From Piper betle (lineage: Eukaryota; Streptophyta; Magnoliopsida; Piperales; Piperaceae): a stretch of 64,000 nucleotides of DNA. The notes beneath the pieces are model-generated. The model saw only the letters and a program-made list of their open reading frames with translations, was not told where the DNA came from and did not search any database. Location of the stretch: NCBI GenBank assembly GCA_033002965.1, contig JAURVB010003045.1:62001-126000 (forward strand), written 5' to 3'. Both the position numbers and the translations under genes were made by a program. Positions 34,387 through 47,949 of the stretch are shown here, in pieces (positions within the stretch are counted from its first letter, which is position 1; every line of letters begins with the position of its first letter).

Positions 34387-35234
34387 ATGGGTTTCAACTG
34401 GGGAGTTGCATATTTGTCAGCTACAACCATTTTCATGGTGTGTTTAGGCTTAGCCACTATGCCTTGCCCAACCGAAGCGAGCAGGTCCTTCTTGGGAGGC
34501 AATTTCAGTGTGCCCAGGAAAGTGGTCGTGGGTAGAGACCAAAACTGGCGGTTTGGCTGCAACTACTTCGAATGGGCGTTCCAAACTGGTCCCTTCTTCG
34601 AGAATGATACCCTTGGTTAGTTTGTATGTAAATGCTATATTCTCTTGTGCAATAATGGCATTGGCATCAAATAAGTTTGACGGTAAATGTCAATTTTCTA
34701 TGCTGTCAAAAAAATTTGACGGTAATGTTTAAAATGAGGAATTTACAGGAGGTAGAAGATCACCGCGTTTCAACTTTTACGGTAAATTTACTTTCAAATT
34801 TGAATGGTAGTAGTTACTTTTCGGTAGAAAAAATCTTCACTGTAGTAAAACAACAACAGCATCATAGAAGAACCAGACATCGTAAAACAACACAGTGTTC
34901 AATATTCTAAGTATTGTCTTAAAGGACATTTCCACATCTTTACCAAGGTGTATGGATTTGTTTACTTGCAGTGTTCAAGTATGATCCACCAAACAACCAG
35001 ACATTTCCACACAGCGTATATCAGTTCAACGACTTCAGGAGCTTCATGATGTGCAACCTGAGCAGGGCTCAAATGGTGGCTAGTCCGATGCAGGGCAGTG
35101 GGAGCGGATTCGAGGTGGTGTTGAGGAGGAGGACGCAGCCATACTTGTTTGCCTGCGGGGAGTGGGGCGGGTTCCATTGCAATGTGGGAAAGATGAAGTT
35201 CATTGTCTTCCCTTTTCCCCGTCCTATTTACTAA
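34387..35234 (+). CDS. Phytocyanin (plastocyanin-like blue copper protein), two exons
   Basis: Phytocyanins are small secreted or membrane-anchored type 1 copper proteins of plant cell walls, thought to carry electrons. Exon 1 is 34387-34615, the GT-AG intron 34616-34971, and exon 2 34972-35234; the join restores DTLVFKYDPPN, a family hallmark. The product has 163 residues. About 30 N-terminal residues form a signal peptide (YLSATTIFMVCLGLATMPC), then the domain starts at KVVVGRDQNWRFG. Ligand candidates are His in PHSVYQF, Cys in YLFACG, His in GFHCN and Met in GKMKF; a Cys in FMMCNLS can pair with the Cys after the second His. The protein ends FPFPRPIY with no GPI-type tail, so it resembles plantacyanin-like secreted forms. 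Spacing C-x6-H-x5-M is longer than the usual C-x4-H-x4-M. The start is the first ATG after a 5' leader shared with copy 1. Confidence 0.9.
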
Positions 35235-35379
35235 TCATGGATGAAGTTCTCAAGACGTGCATGGCGCAACACACTATATACATATTGAATGCGTCAACAA
35301 GAGAAATATTGGCTTTTTATAAATTAGTAAAGATGTCACGTAGTGTACAACTGACAGTCGTGTACATCTGATAGAGAGA

Positions 35380-35817
35380 TTTTAATTTTAAACATAAATT
35401 CTCATTCTATAACGCAACTATAATAATTTAACATTTTACATATAAACTGTGATTGACTTTATAGAAGTTGAGATGAGTTAAGTTTTTAAGAAATTAAAAA
35501 ACTCTTATTAGTAAGAATATAGAAGTTGAGATTAGTTAAGTTTGAACTAGTCACCTACTATCATGAAATATACTTTTATTGTTGTTTTTAAGAAATTAAG
35601 GTTAACTAGATTCAAACCCGTAACCCTCTCTAAGAGGTATTTTTATTTTATTTGTTAAAATTCTCTTGTATGTTAATTAGCTGATTCTTCTACTTTTATT
35701 CTCGGACCATTATTGAGTTCTCATTTATTAATAAGAGTAGATGAGGTAATTATTTGTACCCTAGCTGATCTAGTGGTGCTTCTTTGGGATGCATATGCAA
35801 ATTTGAGATCTTTGAGG

Positions 35818-35855
<38 letters not shown>

Positions 35856-37640
35856 TTTAGGTACTGAATAATAATAAAAATAGGCAAAGGTAACTTGTGG
35901 TAGATGTCAATTTTCAAAAATAATTGAATGGATCTCAAACTTGAGGATTATTAATTTTATTAAACAAAAACAACTAATGGTGCAAATTGAGACTATTTAA
36001 CTCATCTTATGATGTAAACCAAAACATTGTTAGAGTTGACCAGTACATTAGAAGCAAGTCCCATAGACTCCTGCACTTTTAAGCAAAATCCACCCCAAAA
36101 ACGTAACAATTTAATTTAAAAGATATACACATGAGTGTGTGCTCATAGAAACAATTAGGTCAAATAATACTACTCGCATCTAAAACAAAGTAAGTGATAG
36201 TTGAATAATAAATAAATACAGAAGACAGAATATGTAGTAAATAGGTCAAGACACATATCTTACCTCAAATAATCATACAAGAATAATAATTCATGCATCA
36301 AAGTCATCTCATAAAATTATTAATGTAAATAATAATAAAATAATGAATAAATAAATAAATTTAGTGCATCTAAAATCTAATATCAGGTGAATGAACATAA
36401 GAAAATTGCTAAATAAATATTCTAATTATGCGTGTCAAATAGTACAAATAAATGTATATATGTGCACGACTCATAAATAGAATAATAGTAAAAAAATCAT
36501 AAAAATCTTAAACATGTCGTACTATTTGAATATACCTAAAAACTAAGTTAGAAAGGGGAAAAAAATATCGAAAACCGTCGAAAACAAACAAATAAACTGA
36601 AATGGGTCTCAATGGGTAGACAGGTCGGCAAGTTCAGAAAATGATTTTATTAACTGTATGAGTAAAAACATAGCTAAACTCAACCAACATCAAATGGGCA
36701 ATGTCAACATTTTGTAAATGTCACTGGCAACTATTGAGGGCGAGGTAGATAACAGTGCCGGTTGGGTTCAGTGGCAAGGATGATACTGACCATGACTACG
36801 TGATAGTCAATGGTGGTGAGGTGGCTAAGGTTGGCCGAGAATTGGATAAAAAGAGAAAATGTGTTGAACACTGCTAAGAATTTCAAGTGTGCTGCAGTGG
36901 CTGCAACCAAAGTAGAGTGAGGCGTTAAGTTGATAGAGAGTGGTGCAGGGATTCAAAATGCAACGATGTCAATGGTTGTGATAGTGTTCGCCTGTTGATG
37001 GATTTGACTTAAAGAACATCAACTCATGTATGTAGGATTCTCTTTCAATCATTTTACTTTGACTCATGCATGACATTGATGGCTTTATCGAAGGATATTA
37101 TAATTGGATAAATGAATCATTCCTTGTACCTTTTATATCAAGCTATTTCACCATTGTTGTATGTCAGATTAGCCACTCTCTAGGATAAGATTCCTCAAAA
37201 GTTTGTTTAATCGTTGACATCCATTGCAAAGTGGTCCAAATAGGTCAAGCCTATATCATATTATCTCCTTGTCCCAACTCCAATATTATTATGCATATGT
37301 AGTTTAGTTGGTTGTTGTGTGTGGGTGATGGTAAACTCACATCCATACTTTGTGCATTCTCTAAGTAGTGAGTTTGCCCTGGCATAATCTAAGTGGTAAG
37401 TTGCCTTGGTTTTGGTGACACTCCCTAGGTAGTGAGTCTACCTAGCATTCTCTAAGTAGTGAACTTTCTTTATTATTATTAAACTTTCTGTGTGATGCGG
37501 GTTATATTATTAGATAACTAGGTGTTTTGCTATGGAAAACTTTTTTGGTTTATTTGCAGTGAAGTTGGGGTGAAACTTGTGATTCTGCATGCCCATTGTT
37601 GGCATTTCATGAATCTTGGTGACTTATTTGCTAGTTGGCT
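35380..37640. repeat. Repeat module X, copy 2
   Basis: This matches 1130-3826 and 40935-43465 in the same order of landmarks. It directly follows phytocyanin copy 2, as copy 1 of X follows phytocyanin copy 1. The segment with the AATCACAATAATCCAATTAAA-like phrases seen in copies 1 and 3 is missing here, so it is shorter. No coding content was seen. Confidence 0.75.
35819..35854. repeat. TA dinucleotide microsatellite
   Basis: TA run at the position equivalent to 1585-1628 and 41464-41535. Confidence 0.95.
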
Positions 37641-37756
37641 TGATGGTTTTCATGACAGTTCAATCTTGATCTAGATCGGGTTGTTGGGTCTGGTCCTTTT
37701 TATTAAGATATGTGTGTGTCCAGCTCTAGCTTACTTTGGCATTCGATTCATGTATT

Positions 37757-40700
37757 TGGAAGCTACATGGCCCGGATTTTATTTTTGGTTTAGTTATGTT
37801 GAGTCTGGTTGGGCATTAGGACCAAGCCCCTCCCAAGTAAATATTACTTTGTCATATGTTTGGAGCCATTTTAGTCGATCCTTGCCCCTGCGGAATCTGC
37901 AACACGGTTCTTGAGATTGCCCCAGCTGCCTTAGGCTATGTACCCTAAATGCGCGCAATCTATGCTAAGCGCAAAGGTGCTCTCCTATAACCTTTGCACT
38001 CAGCTTTTTAGGGTTTTCAGTTTAAGTTTGGACGGAAAGGTGCTCAGCCAATGCTCATGCACCCAAACTTAGATTTCCCTCCTTTTCTAGCCCTGAACGC
38101 CCTTCCTCCCAATCAGATGACCCACTTTTGCATGTAGTTTGGTCCATGCACCCACTCGCATGCTTGGCCAATTCACTTGGCTAGGGCCCGATTTGGCAGA
38201 GATTGGTGCAAAGGTGCCTAGCCAATGTGTTTGTGCTGGAAGCAAAAGTTTAGCTATAAATACCACCATAATTCCACTCTTTTCACGCTTTGGTTTTTGT
38301 CCTTCGACTTTCCTCCCTTGCCCTATATAGTCCCGTTTCTTCCACCCTCTCCCTTTCCGTCCAAGCCCGCTAAGCCACTAGGAGTGGTAGGTTTTGGGGT
38401 AGGAAGGCCCAAATGACTTGTGTAGCCCTTTGTGAGGTAAAAACCTCACCTTTCTCTTCAAGTCAAACATTTGTCTAGCTGTTTTGCATCTATGTTTGCT
38501 TGTTTACATTTTTCTTGCATTTGTTCCATGTAGATTTCCGTATTAGAAGCATGCAGAACTTGGTTTCATTATTTTTCTTATAAATAAAAATAGTTATATT
38601 TTTTATACTTAAATATGTACGTCATCATCCATAGCTTTGGTAGATCGGTGACAACTATGTTTCAGATGTCCATCTTGCACAATTCTTGTTGCATTTTGTT
38701 CATGCCTGATGGATCTACATGTTTCATTGAGGATGTTTTCTTTGTTTAAGTTTGTATTAGCATGTATAGGTGCCAAAATTAGCAAAAGGTGGCAACTTTA
38801 ATGTTTCAAATGACCTAGCTTACAATTCCCTAATTAGTACACCATGTTGTAGGCGTCATTTTGCTTCAATCTTTTGCATGATTCTAGGGTGATATGTTAG
38901 CTAACTCATGCAAAATTACAATGCTAAATAAAGATTATTAAGAGCTTGAACACAACACTTAAACCTGACTTTTACGTGCTAAGTGGTTGTTGTGCTACTT
39001 CATGCTCTGTGATTGTGCTCCTTGTTCAGCTTGTTAAAAGATTTCATAAAATCTATAAAAATCACATAAGGACATATTGTATGTCTACTAGAAACAAAGT
39101 TATTTTTGGCTCAATTAAAAATCATTTAGGTATCTACTTAAAATGATTTTAAGGAGTGGATGGGAATGCTGGTGTGAAACTCTAATTCCTTAGCTTCGGT
39201 TGTAAATCAAAAACCTAAGTCGTTTTGAAGTAAAATGGCCTCATATTGTTGTCCAACCTTAGGCTATATTCCTATTCCATCAGCATTAAATTTGGTGGCT
39301 TTATACATAGAAATTCCCCAAGCCATGCATCTCTAATCAGCTCTAGAAATGTCCATGCCAATGCCTTATACTTCCAGAATTCTTTAGTTCAGATACTTGG
39401 AGTCTTAGTTTGAAATTAGATCATTTTATAACCCAAACTGTTGGTCAACTCCCCTATTTTAACCAGGCTCATTTAGATTCTCCAATCTCATGAAAAAACC
39501 TTATAAAACCTTGGTGGGCCTTGTTCATGGTTTTGGCCAATGTGCCAGCTTGTGGCAATTTTTTGTGTATGATCTAAACCACATCCCTTTTAGACATCAT
39601 TTGTCCTATGGGAAAAATCTTCCGTTTAATCCCTTTCAATAAAGTTAGTGTTAAAGCCTAAGTGTGTAATTATCTACTAAGTGTATTTGCAAGACTAAAC
39701 CCTAATTAAACTAACCAATTAGGTTTATTAAATAATTATATAAGATAATTAAGTTAATTACGTTTCTTACTCTTGAGCCTGTTTGGAGGCCTTGCCTTGT
39801 TTTGCATGTCAATGTGATCTGAGTATAATTTAGGTTCCATCTCATTGTTAAGATCCGGATCCACTCATCCAGATCCATATGACTTATTTCGTCTTTGAAC
39901 TCATTGAGTAAGTTTTTCAATGAGTTTTACACTTAGGACGACGTCGGCGACATTTTATCGGATCCCTCTGGTGTCAAGCCATTTACTCGAGTTTTCCACA
40001 ATTTAATAAAACATCAAGGCTGAGATCCCTTGATGGTTTTCAAAAGCTAAACTTGAAAAACCATATAAAGTAAGACCTTATTCACGCCTACTATATAAGT
40101 ATATAAGGGTTTACGATTTGACAATCATTAGAGAAATGTACGGAGAAGTAAGAATTGCGCAAGTACTCCTTTGCACCTTAAAATAGTGCAATGTAAAAGG
40201 TAATACGTAACACAACACATTTTCGAATTTGTAGCGCTAACTTGATTATTGTTCACATGCTATCCAAGTAACATGACAAGTGATAGATGTAACAGAATGA
40301 TTTGGTATGCAACAAAAGATAAAAAGTACTTAATCAAGAGTTAGTACTGAAAATAATGCATTGTCCTATGGAGATACTAAATAAATATAAATGACTATAT
40401 ACAAATAATTACAATAAGTATTGTTGAAGTAAGTTCAAATAAACAAGTTGCAACAATTTGTGTATTAGCCGAAAATAATTAAAGCACAAAGAGTAAGGAC
40501 AAGGAATCAAACACAAAACATTTTAAAGAGGTTCCCAATTAGTACATCCTCTCTTCTACACCACCGTATCCAACGGTTGGATTGGGCTTCTATGCTTCAT
40601 TATAGGCAAACCCAACGTATGTTAAACTTTAGTGTACGACTACTTGTCATTTACTAAACAAGACCAAATTGCTTCACAAGCCCACTTGTCTTTCCCCACA

Positions 40701-40925
40701 CTCAACCCCGAGTTGGCTTATACGAGCCACACTTGTCTTTCTCCCTTTGACCTCTCATTCGACTTCACAAGCTAAACTTGACACATTTAATTACAACACC
40801 ACTCAACCCCACTCCACACCAGAAGTGTAAAATTGCCCATTAGTGCAATCAAACACTACAAGATTGCACCCGATCTTGTTTCTAATTCCTCACAAGATCA
40901 ACATCTTTACAACACAAAAACTATA
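37757..40925 (+). mobile_element. Gypsy LTR-B, lacking its 3' part
   Basis: It starts TGGAAGCTACATGGCCC and follows the same 3' leader phrase as the other copies. It lines up with LTR-A as far as about 9895 (GATCAACATCTTTACAACAC here) and then stops, about 1.8 kb short of the LTR end. Repeat module X copy 3 follows at once. It lacks the solo LTR found in LTR-A, so it shows the empty site. A TATATAAG box is at 40092-40099. Confidence 0.78.
40092..40099 (+). promoter_or_regulatory. TATA box of LTR-B
   Basis: TATATAAG at the place conserved in all four related LTRs. Confidence 0.55.
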
Positions 40926-40934
40926 CAAGAGATA

Positions 40935-41461
40935 ATGAGACTATAAATTTTAATATCTTACACATATATTAATTTTATGTGATCTATTTTAATTTTAAAC
41001 ATAAATTTTCATTGAATAATGAAACTATAATAATTTAATATCTTACACATAAACTATGATTGGCTTTAAAAATATATCTTATTTGAATTAAAAGATTAAT
41101 TATAATTATTAAATTTTTTATGATATTTTTTAAGACAATTAAAAAAACTCTTATTAGTAAGAAGATAAAAATTGAGGTTAGTCAGGTTTAAACTAGTCAC
41201 CTACTATCATAAAATATATTTTTATTTTTATTTTTTAAGAAATTAAGGTTAGCAAGATTTAAACCCGTAACCATCTCCAAGAGCTATTTTCATTATATTT
41301 TAAAAGAATTTCTTGTATTTAATTGGCTGACTTTTCTACTTTTCTTCTCAGACTAGAATTGAGTTCCCCTTTGTTAATAAGATTAGATGAGGCAATTATT
41401 TGTACTCTAGCTGATCTAATGCTGCTTCTTTCATATGCATATTCAAATTTGAGATTTGAGG

Positions 41462-41511
<50 letters not shown>

Positions 41512-43465
41512 ATATATATGTATGTATGTATGTATAGGGTTTAGATACTGAATAATAATAAAAATAGGCAAAGGTAACTTGTGGTCGATGTCAATTTTCT
41601 AAAACAATCGATGGATCACAAACTTGAGATTTATTAGTTTTATTAAACAAGAACAACTAATGGCCTGAATTAAGACCATTTCGCTCGTCTTATGATGTAA
41701 ACGAAAACATCGTTAGAGTTGAGCAATACATTAGAAGCAAGTCCTATGAACTCTGGTATTTTTAAGTAAAACCCACCCCAAAAATGTAACAAATTAATTT
41801 AAATGATATATACATGAGAATGAATAGTTGAACAATTAGGTCAAATAATACTACTCGTATGTGAAACAAAGCAAGCGATAGTTGAATAATAAATAAATAC
41901 AGAAGAAAAAATATATACTAAATAGTTCAAGACACATATCTCATCTCAAATAATCATACAAGAATAATAATTCATGCATCAAAATTATCTAATAAAATTA
42001 TTATTGTAAATAATAATAAAATAATGAATGAATAAATAAATATGGTGCATCTCAAATCAAATATCAGGAGAATAAACGTATGAAATTTGCTAAATAAATA
42101 TTCTAATTATGCTTGTCAAATAGTACAAATAAATGTATATATATGCATGAGTCAATGAATAGAATAATAGTAAAAATAATCATTAAAATATTAAACATGT
42201 CGTACTATGTGGAATATACCTAAAATCTAAGTTAGAAAGGGAAAAAATATCAAAACCATCGAAAAACAACTGAAAAACAAATAAATATAGCTGAAATGGG
42301 TTTGAATGGAGATAGACAGGATAGACTTGTTCGGAAAATGATTTTATTAACCGTACAAGTAAAAAGCATAGCTAAGCTCAACGAACAAATGGGTACAATG
42401 TCAGAATTTTGTCAGTGTCACTGCTAAATATCCAAGGTGAGGTAGATAACAATGAGAGTTGGGATCGATGGCAAGGATGGTATACAGTGATGGTCAATAG
42501 TGAGGTGGCTAACGTTGGCCAGGAATTGGCAGAAAAGAAAAAAATGTGTTTAACATTGCCGAGAATTTCAAGTGTCCTTGGCAGCGGCTGCAGCCAAAGC
42601 AGAGGTAGGCATTAGGTTCAGTTGACAGAGAGTGGTGCGGGATTCAAACTACAACGAAGATGATGGCTGTGATAGTGTTTGTTGTTGATTGATTTGACTG
42701 AAGGAACATCTACTCCGGTCTGCAGGATTGTCTCTCAATCAATTTACTTTGACTCATACATGACATTGATGGTTTTATCGAAGGATGATATAATTGGATA
42801 AATGAGTCATTCCTTGTACCTTTTATATCAAGCCATTTCACCATTGTTGTATTTCATATCAGCCACTCTATAGGATAAGATTCCTTGAACGTTTGTTTAA
42901 TTGTTGAGAACCATTGCATAGTGGTCCAAATAGTTCGGCATATATCATATTATCTCCTTGTCCTAAGTCCAATATTATTATGCATATATAGTTTAGTTGG
43001 TTTTTGTGTGTGGGTGATGGAAAACTCGGATCCATACTTTGTGCATTCTCTAAGTAGTGAGTTTGCCCTTGCATATTCTAAGGGATAAGTTGCCTTGGTT
43101 TTGGTGACACTCCCTACTTAGTGAGTCTACCTGGCATTCTCTAAGTTGTGAATTTGCCTCATTATTATTAAACCATGTGTGCGGGTTATATTATTATTAA
43201 ACCATGTTTTGGTGTGGCAACCTTTTGTGGTTTATTTGCAAAGAAGGTAGAGAACATCAACAAGTCGTGGTCAGATGCCTAGACTCAATCATAGTCTATA
43301 TGATATACAATCATACAAGGCAATGTACAATGATTCTATCTTAACATTAAAATAGTCACAATAATCCAAGTAAATACCCAATGATTAATCATAGTCAAAC
43401 AATAAAATAGTTACGGTCAAATATCCCAAAAAATGAAATTATAAAACCCGAGCCGTTCGCCTAAT
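40935..43465. repeat. Repeat module X, copy 3
   Basis: This is the third copy of the module at 1130-3826 and 35380-37640, here without a phytocyanin gene upstream. The first 60 bases partly repeat the module start (ACTATAA...TTAATATCTTACACATA appears twice, near 40943 and 41030), so the junction with LTR-B is a small duplication or rejoining. No coding content was seen. Confidence 0.75.
41464..41535. repeat. TA/TATG microsatellite
   Basis: A TA run passes into TATG repeats, the longest of the three equivalent loci in the X modules. Confidence 0.95.
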
Positions 43466-44101
43466 GGTTTTCATATATGTTCAATCTTCACTTGGATCGA
43501 GTTGTTGGACTGGTCTTTCTTACCGAGGTATGTGTTTATCCACACCTAGCCTACTTTGGTGTTCGGTGCACTTATTTGGACACTATATGCCCCAGTTTTT
43601 ATTTTCGGTTTGGTTGTGTCAAGTAAGGTTAGGCATTAAAACTGAGCCCCTCGCAAGTTTAGATTACATTGTCATATGTTTGGACCCGTTTCAGTCAGAT
43701 CCTTACCCCTGAGGAACATGCATCATGGTTCCTGAGGTTGCCCTAGCTACCATACGCAGTGAACCCTAAATACACGCTATCTATGCTAAGTACAAAGGCA
43801 CCCTCCCAACACCTTTACACTCAACTTTTCAGGGTTTCGCAGTTTATGTTTGGATGCAAAGGTGCTCAGCTAGTGCCACCTGCGCCCAAACTTAAATTTC
43901 TCTCCCTTTTAGCCCTGAACGCAAAGGTGTTGGGCCAGTGCCCTTACTCCCAATTACATGACCCATTTTGCATCTAGTTTGGTCCATGCAACCGCCTGCA
44001 TGCTTGGCTAGTTCACTTTGTTCTGGACCGATTTGGCAATGACAAGCACAAAGGCACCTAGACAATGTGTTTGTGCTAGAACCAAAAATTTTGCTATAAA
44101 C

Positions 44102-44390
44102 ACATGACCCTCATGGTTCATAACACACGACCAGCCTCAACTCAGTACACATGTTTTGAAATTAACTCAATTGAAAAATAACAGTCGAACCGACCAGTTA
44201 TAACTATAAAATCCTAACTCGAGTCACGGGTTTTTCATAAATCTTGTAAAATTTCATGTTCAAATTGTGGCCTATGGACTCTAAAATGGGAGGCATTGTC
44301 TAGGACTTTTTTTTAACTGACTAGACCTATATGGATTGGGGAATTTCTACCAGAAACTCTACTTTGCCAATGGCTCTCAATTCAACAGTT
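44102..44390 (-). mobile_element. Fragment of a family S LTR inside LTR-C
   Basis: About 140 bp (CACATGACCCTCATGG to GAGTCACGGGTTTTTC) resemble 51205-51326, the right end of the solo LTR at 48481-51327. The other LTR copies read through this point without it. The right part (44250-44390) has no match that I saw in the window. Strand follows the likely orientation of family S and is uncertain. Confidence 0.6.
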
Positions 44391-46222
44391 TTCACCATTT
44401 GGTTGCTGTCCTTTTGACCTTCCTCCCTTCCCCTCTCCTATCCCATTTCTTACACCCCTCTCCTAAGCCACTAGAAGTGGTAGGTTTGGGGTAGGAAGGC
44501 CCAAATGACTTGTGTAGCCCCTTGTGAGGTAAAAATCTCACCTTTCTCTTCATCTCTAACATTTGTGTAGGTGTTTTGCTTCTATGTTTGCTTGTTTACA
44601 TTTTCTTGCATTTTTTCCATGTAGATCTCCATATTAGAAGCATGTTGAACTTGGTTTCATTATTTTGCTTATACATAAAAATAGTTATATTTTTTATACT
44701 TAAATATATATGTCATCATGCATCGCTTCGGTAGATCGGTTACAGCTCATGTTTTAGATGTCCATCGTGGATGATTCTTGTTGCATTTTGTTCATGCCTG
44801 ATAGATCTACTTGTTTCATTGAAAATGTTTTGTCTGTTTAAGCTTGTATCAGCATGTATAGGTACCAAAATTAGCAAAAGGTGATAGGTTCAATGTTTCC
44901 AATGACCTAGCTGCTATTTCCCTATGTTTACCACCATGTTGTAGGCCTCATTTTGCTTCAATATTTTGCATGTTTCTACGGTGATAGGTTAGCTAGCTCA
45001 TGCTAAATTACAAAACTAAATAAGATCATTAAGGGTTTGAAGATAACTTTTATAACTGACTTGTACTTGCTTTGTGGTTGTTGTGCTATGTCATGTTCTG
45101 TGATTGTGCTCCTTGTTGAGCTTGTTAAAAGATTTGATAAAATCTATAAAAATCACATAAGGACATACTGTGTGTCTACTAAAAACTCAATTAAATTTGG
45201 CTAATCAATTTAACTTTATGGAGTGGACAGGAATGCAAGGTGAAACTCTAATACCTTAGCTTTGGTTGTATATCCCAAGCCTAAGTTGTTTGGAAGTAAA
45301 ATGGAAACATATTGTTGTCCAACCTTAGGTTGTATTCCTATTCCATCAATATAAAATTTGGTGGCTTTGTATTGGGTGGATTTTTTGTAGAAATTCCCCT
45401 AGACATGTATGTCTAGTCAGCCCTAGAAATGTCCATGTCAATGCCTATACTTCCAAAATTCTTTAGGTGAAAAAACTTGGAGTCTTAGTTTGAAATTGGG
45501 TCAGATTATAACCCAAAGTGTTGGCCAACTCCCTATTTTAAATTGGCTCATTTAGAGTCTCCAATCCAATGAAAAACCTTAGGAAAATTAGTGTGTGGTT
45601 TAGGAATACCCCAGCACCTTAGCCTTGCCTTGGTGGGCCTTGTTCATGGAATTGGCCATGTGCCAGCCCATAGCAATTTTTGTGGATGATCTAAATCTCA
45701 TCCCATTTGGACACCATTTGTCCCATGGGAAAAATTGTCTGTTTATTCCCTTTTAATTAAATTAGGGCTAAACCCTAAATGCGTAATTATCCACTAAGTG
45801 TACTTGCAAGAGTAAACCCTAATTAAGCTACCAAATAAGGTTTAGCAAATAATTAAGTAAGGTAAGATAATAAAGTTAATTACGTCTCTCAATGTTGAGC
45901 ATGTGTGGATGCCTTGCCTTGTTTTACATGTCAATGTGATCAGAGTATAATTTGGGTTTCATCTCATTGTTAGGATACGCGGGTCCACTCATCCAGGTAT
46001 GTAAGACTCTCTTGTTTTATCTCTAGTTAACTCATTGAGTAAGTTTTTCAACGAGTTTTACATATAGGGCGACATCAGTGACATTTTCTTGGATCCCTCT
46101 GGTGACGCACCATTTAGTCGAGTTTTCTACAATTTAATAAAATACTTAGGCCGAGATCTCTTAATGGTTTTCAAAACCTAAACTCTAAAAACCATACAAA
46201 ATAATCCCTTACCCAAGCCTCC

Positions 46223-46230
46223 TATATAAG
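46223..46230 (+). promoter_or_regulatory. TATA box of LTR-C
   Basis: TATATAAG at the place conserved in all four related LTRs. Confidence 0.55.
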
Positions 46231-47949
46231 TTTATAAGGGTTTAGGTTTGATGATTATGAGAGAAATGTACGGGGAAGTAAGAATTGCACTAGTACTCCT
46301 TTGCACCTTAAAATAGTGCAAGTAGAAGGTACTACGTAAAGTAACATATTTTAAAAATTTGTAGCACTAACTTAACAATTGTTCGAATGCTATCTGAGTA
46401 ACATGACAGATGATACATGTAAAAAGATGATTTGTTATGCAGCGAAATATCAAAAATACTTAATCAAGAGTTAGTACCAAAAACAAGATATTGTCCTATG
46501 GTGATACTAAATAAATATAAATGACTATATATAAATAATCACGACAAGTATTGTTGAGCAAGTTCAAACAAGCAAATTGCAACAATTTGTATATTAGCCA
46601 AAAACAATTAAAGCGCAAAGAGTAAGGACAAGGAATCAAACACAAAGCATTTTAAAGAGGTTCCCAACTATTATATCCTCTCTTCTACACCACCATGTCC
46701 AACAGTTGGGTTGGGCTTCTATGCTTCATTATAGGCAAACCAAAAGTATGTTAAAACTTTAGGGTACAACCACTTGTCATACACCAAACAAGACCCAATT
46801 GCTTCACATGCCCATTTGTCCTTCACCGCACTCAACCCAAGTTGCCTTCACAAGCCATATTTGTCCTTCACCCATTGACCTCACACTCGACTTCACAAGC
46901 CGAACTTGATTTCTAAAAATTACAACACCAGTCAACCTCACTTCACAGCCGAAGTGTAAAACTGACCAATAGTGGAAGCATATACCACAAGATCGCACCC
47001 AATGTTGTTTCTAATTCATCACAAGATCAATAACATCTTTACAACACAAAAAAATACAAAAGACACAAAGTATTGCCTCCTCTCTTGTATCAAAGGCTCA
47101 TGGTGGTGGTGTGGGTCTTGATGTTTTATGAGTTATGTACTTAGATTTATTATGCATTGTATTATGTTGTCGGCATGTGCCCTATATTTCTCTTGAGCCA
47201 TGTATGATTTTTGAGACAAGTTTATGTGATGTTGGATTGCCTACGTGTGTATTGTTATTATAATTTATCATTATTGCTGTGTAGGCTAATACCATTGGGG
47301 CAAAGTCTAATTATCTTCTATAAGGTGTGTATAAATCTCAAATACCCGAAACATGATGTGGAGTACTTATGGTACACTAAACATATTTGGATGCAACTAT
47401 GTAGAGCACTAAGCTTACGGTTCACACCTCATGAAGATCTGCATGATGAACAAGTGTTTGGGTATGACACCCCAGTGTTTTAATCTTAATTTTGGGATTT
47501 GCGGAAGAGGTAACCATGACCCAATGTCTTTAATATTACACGCATCATTTAATAATAAGTTACATAACTTATACACTAGAACTAAGCATACGAAATGGTT
47601 CAAGCATACGCACTATAAAAAGCTAAAACCCTTAACTGCATTGGGGGTGTTGTCATCGTATAGCTCAGAGTGATCATTGTATATTATAACCACCCTCTTA
47701 GTTGAAAGGGAGAGGTAGCCCCTCACGCGGCTCGAAGTGCTCATATCAAGACCCCTAAAGTTAAGATCCTTGCAATGATAGTATGATCAACATGTATTAC
47801 ATAAAAATCCTGGTAGGTTCCATCTTAGGCCTCTTTGAGGGTTGAGATCAACATCCGTAAAGTTGACTAAATCATCAGACTAATGTACAACTTTACAAAT
47901 TATAATATCATGATTAGGTTTGAGTTTGGGTCCAAATTGAGGTGTTATA

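Larger units (their letters stand above)
43577..47949 (+). mobile_element. Gypsy LTR-C
   Basis: This 4.37-kb LTR is related to A, B and D. It starts TGGACACTATATGCCCC and ends GAGGTGTTATA before a primer site. Compared with LTR-A it lacks about 0.8 kb after the TACAAAAGACACAAAG phrase near 47060 and carries a 290-bp insertion (44102-44390). It is preceded by the pol-to-LTR leader phrase and followed by primer site and 5' leader, so it sits between two element interiors, as in a tandem LTR arrangement. Confidence 0.8.
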
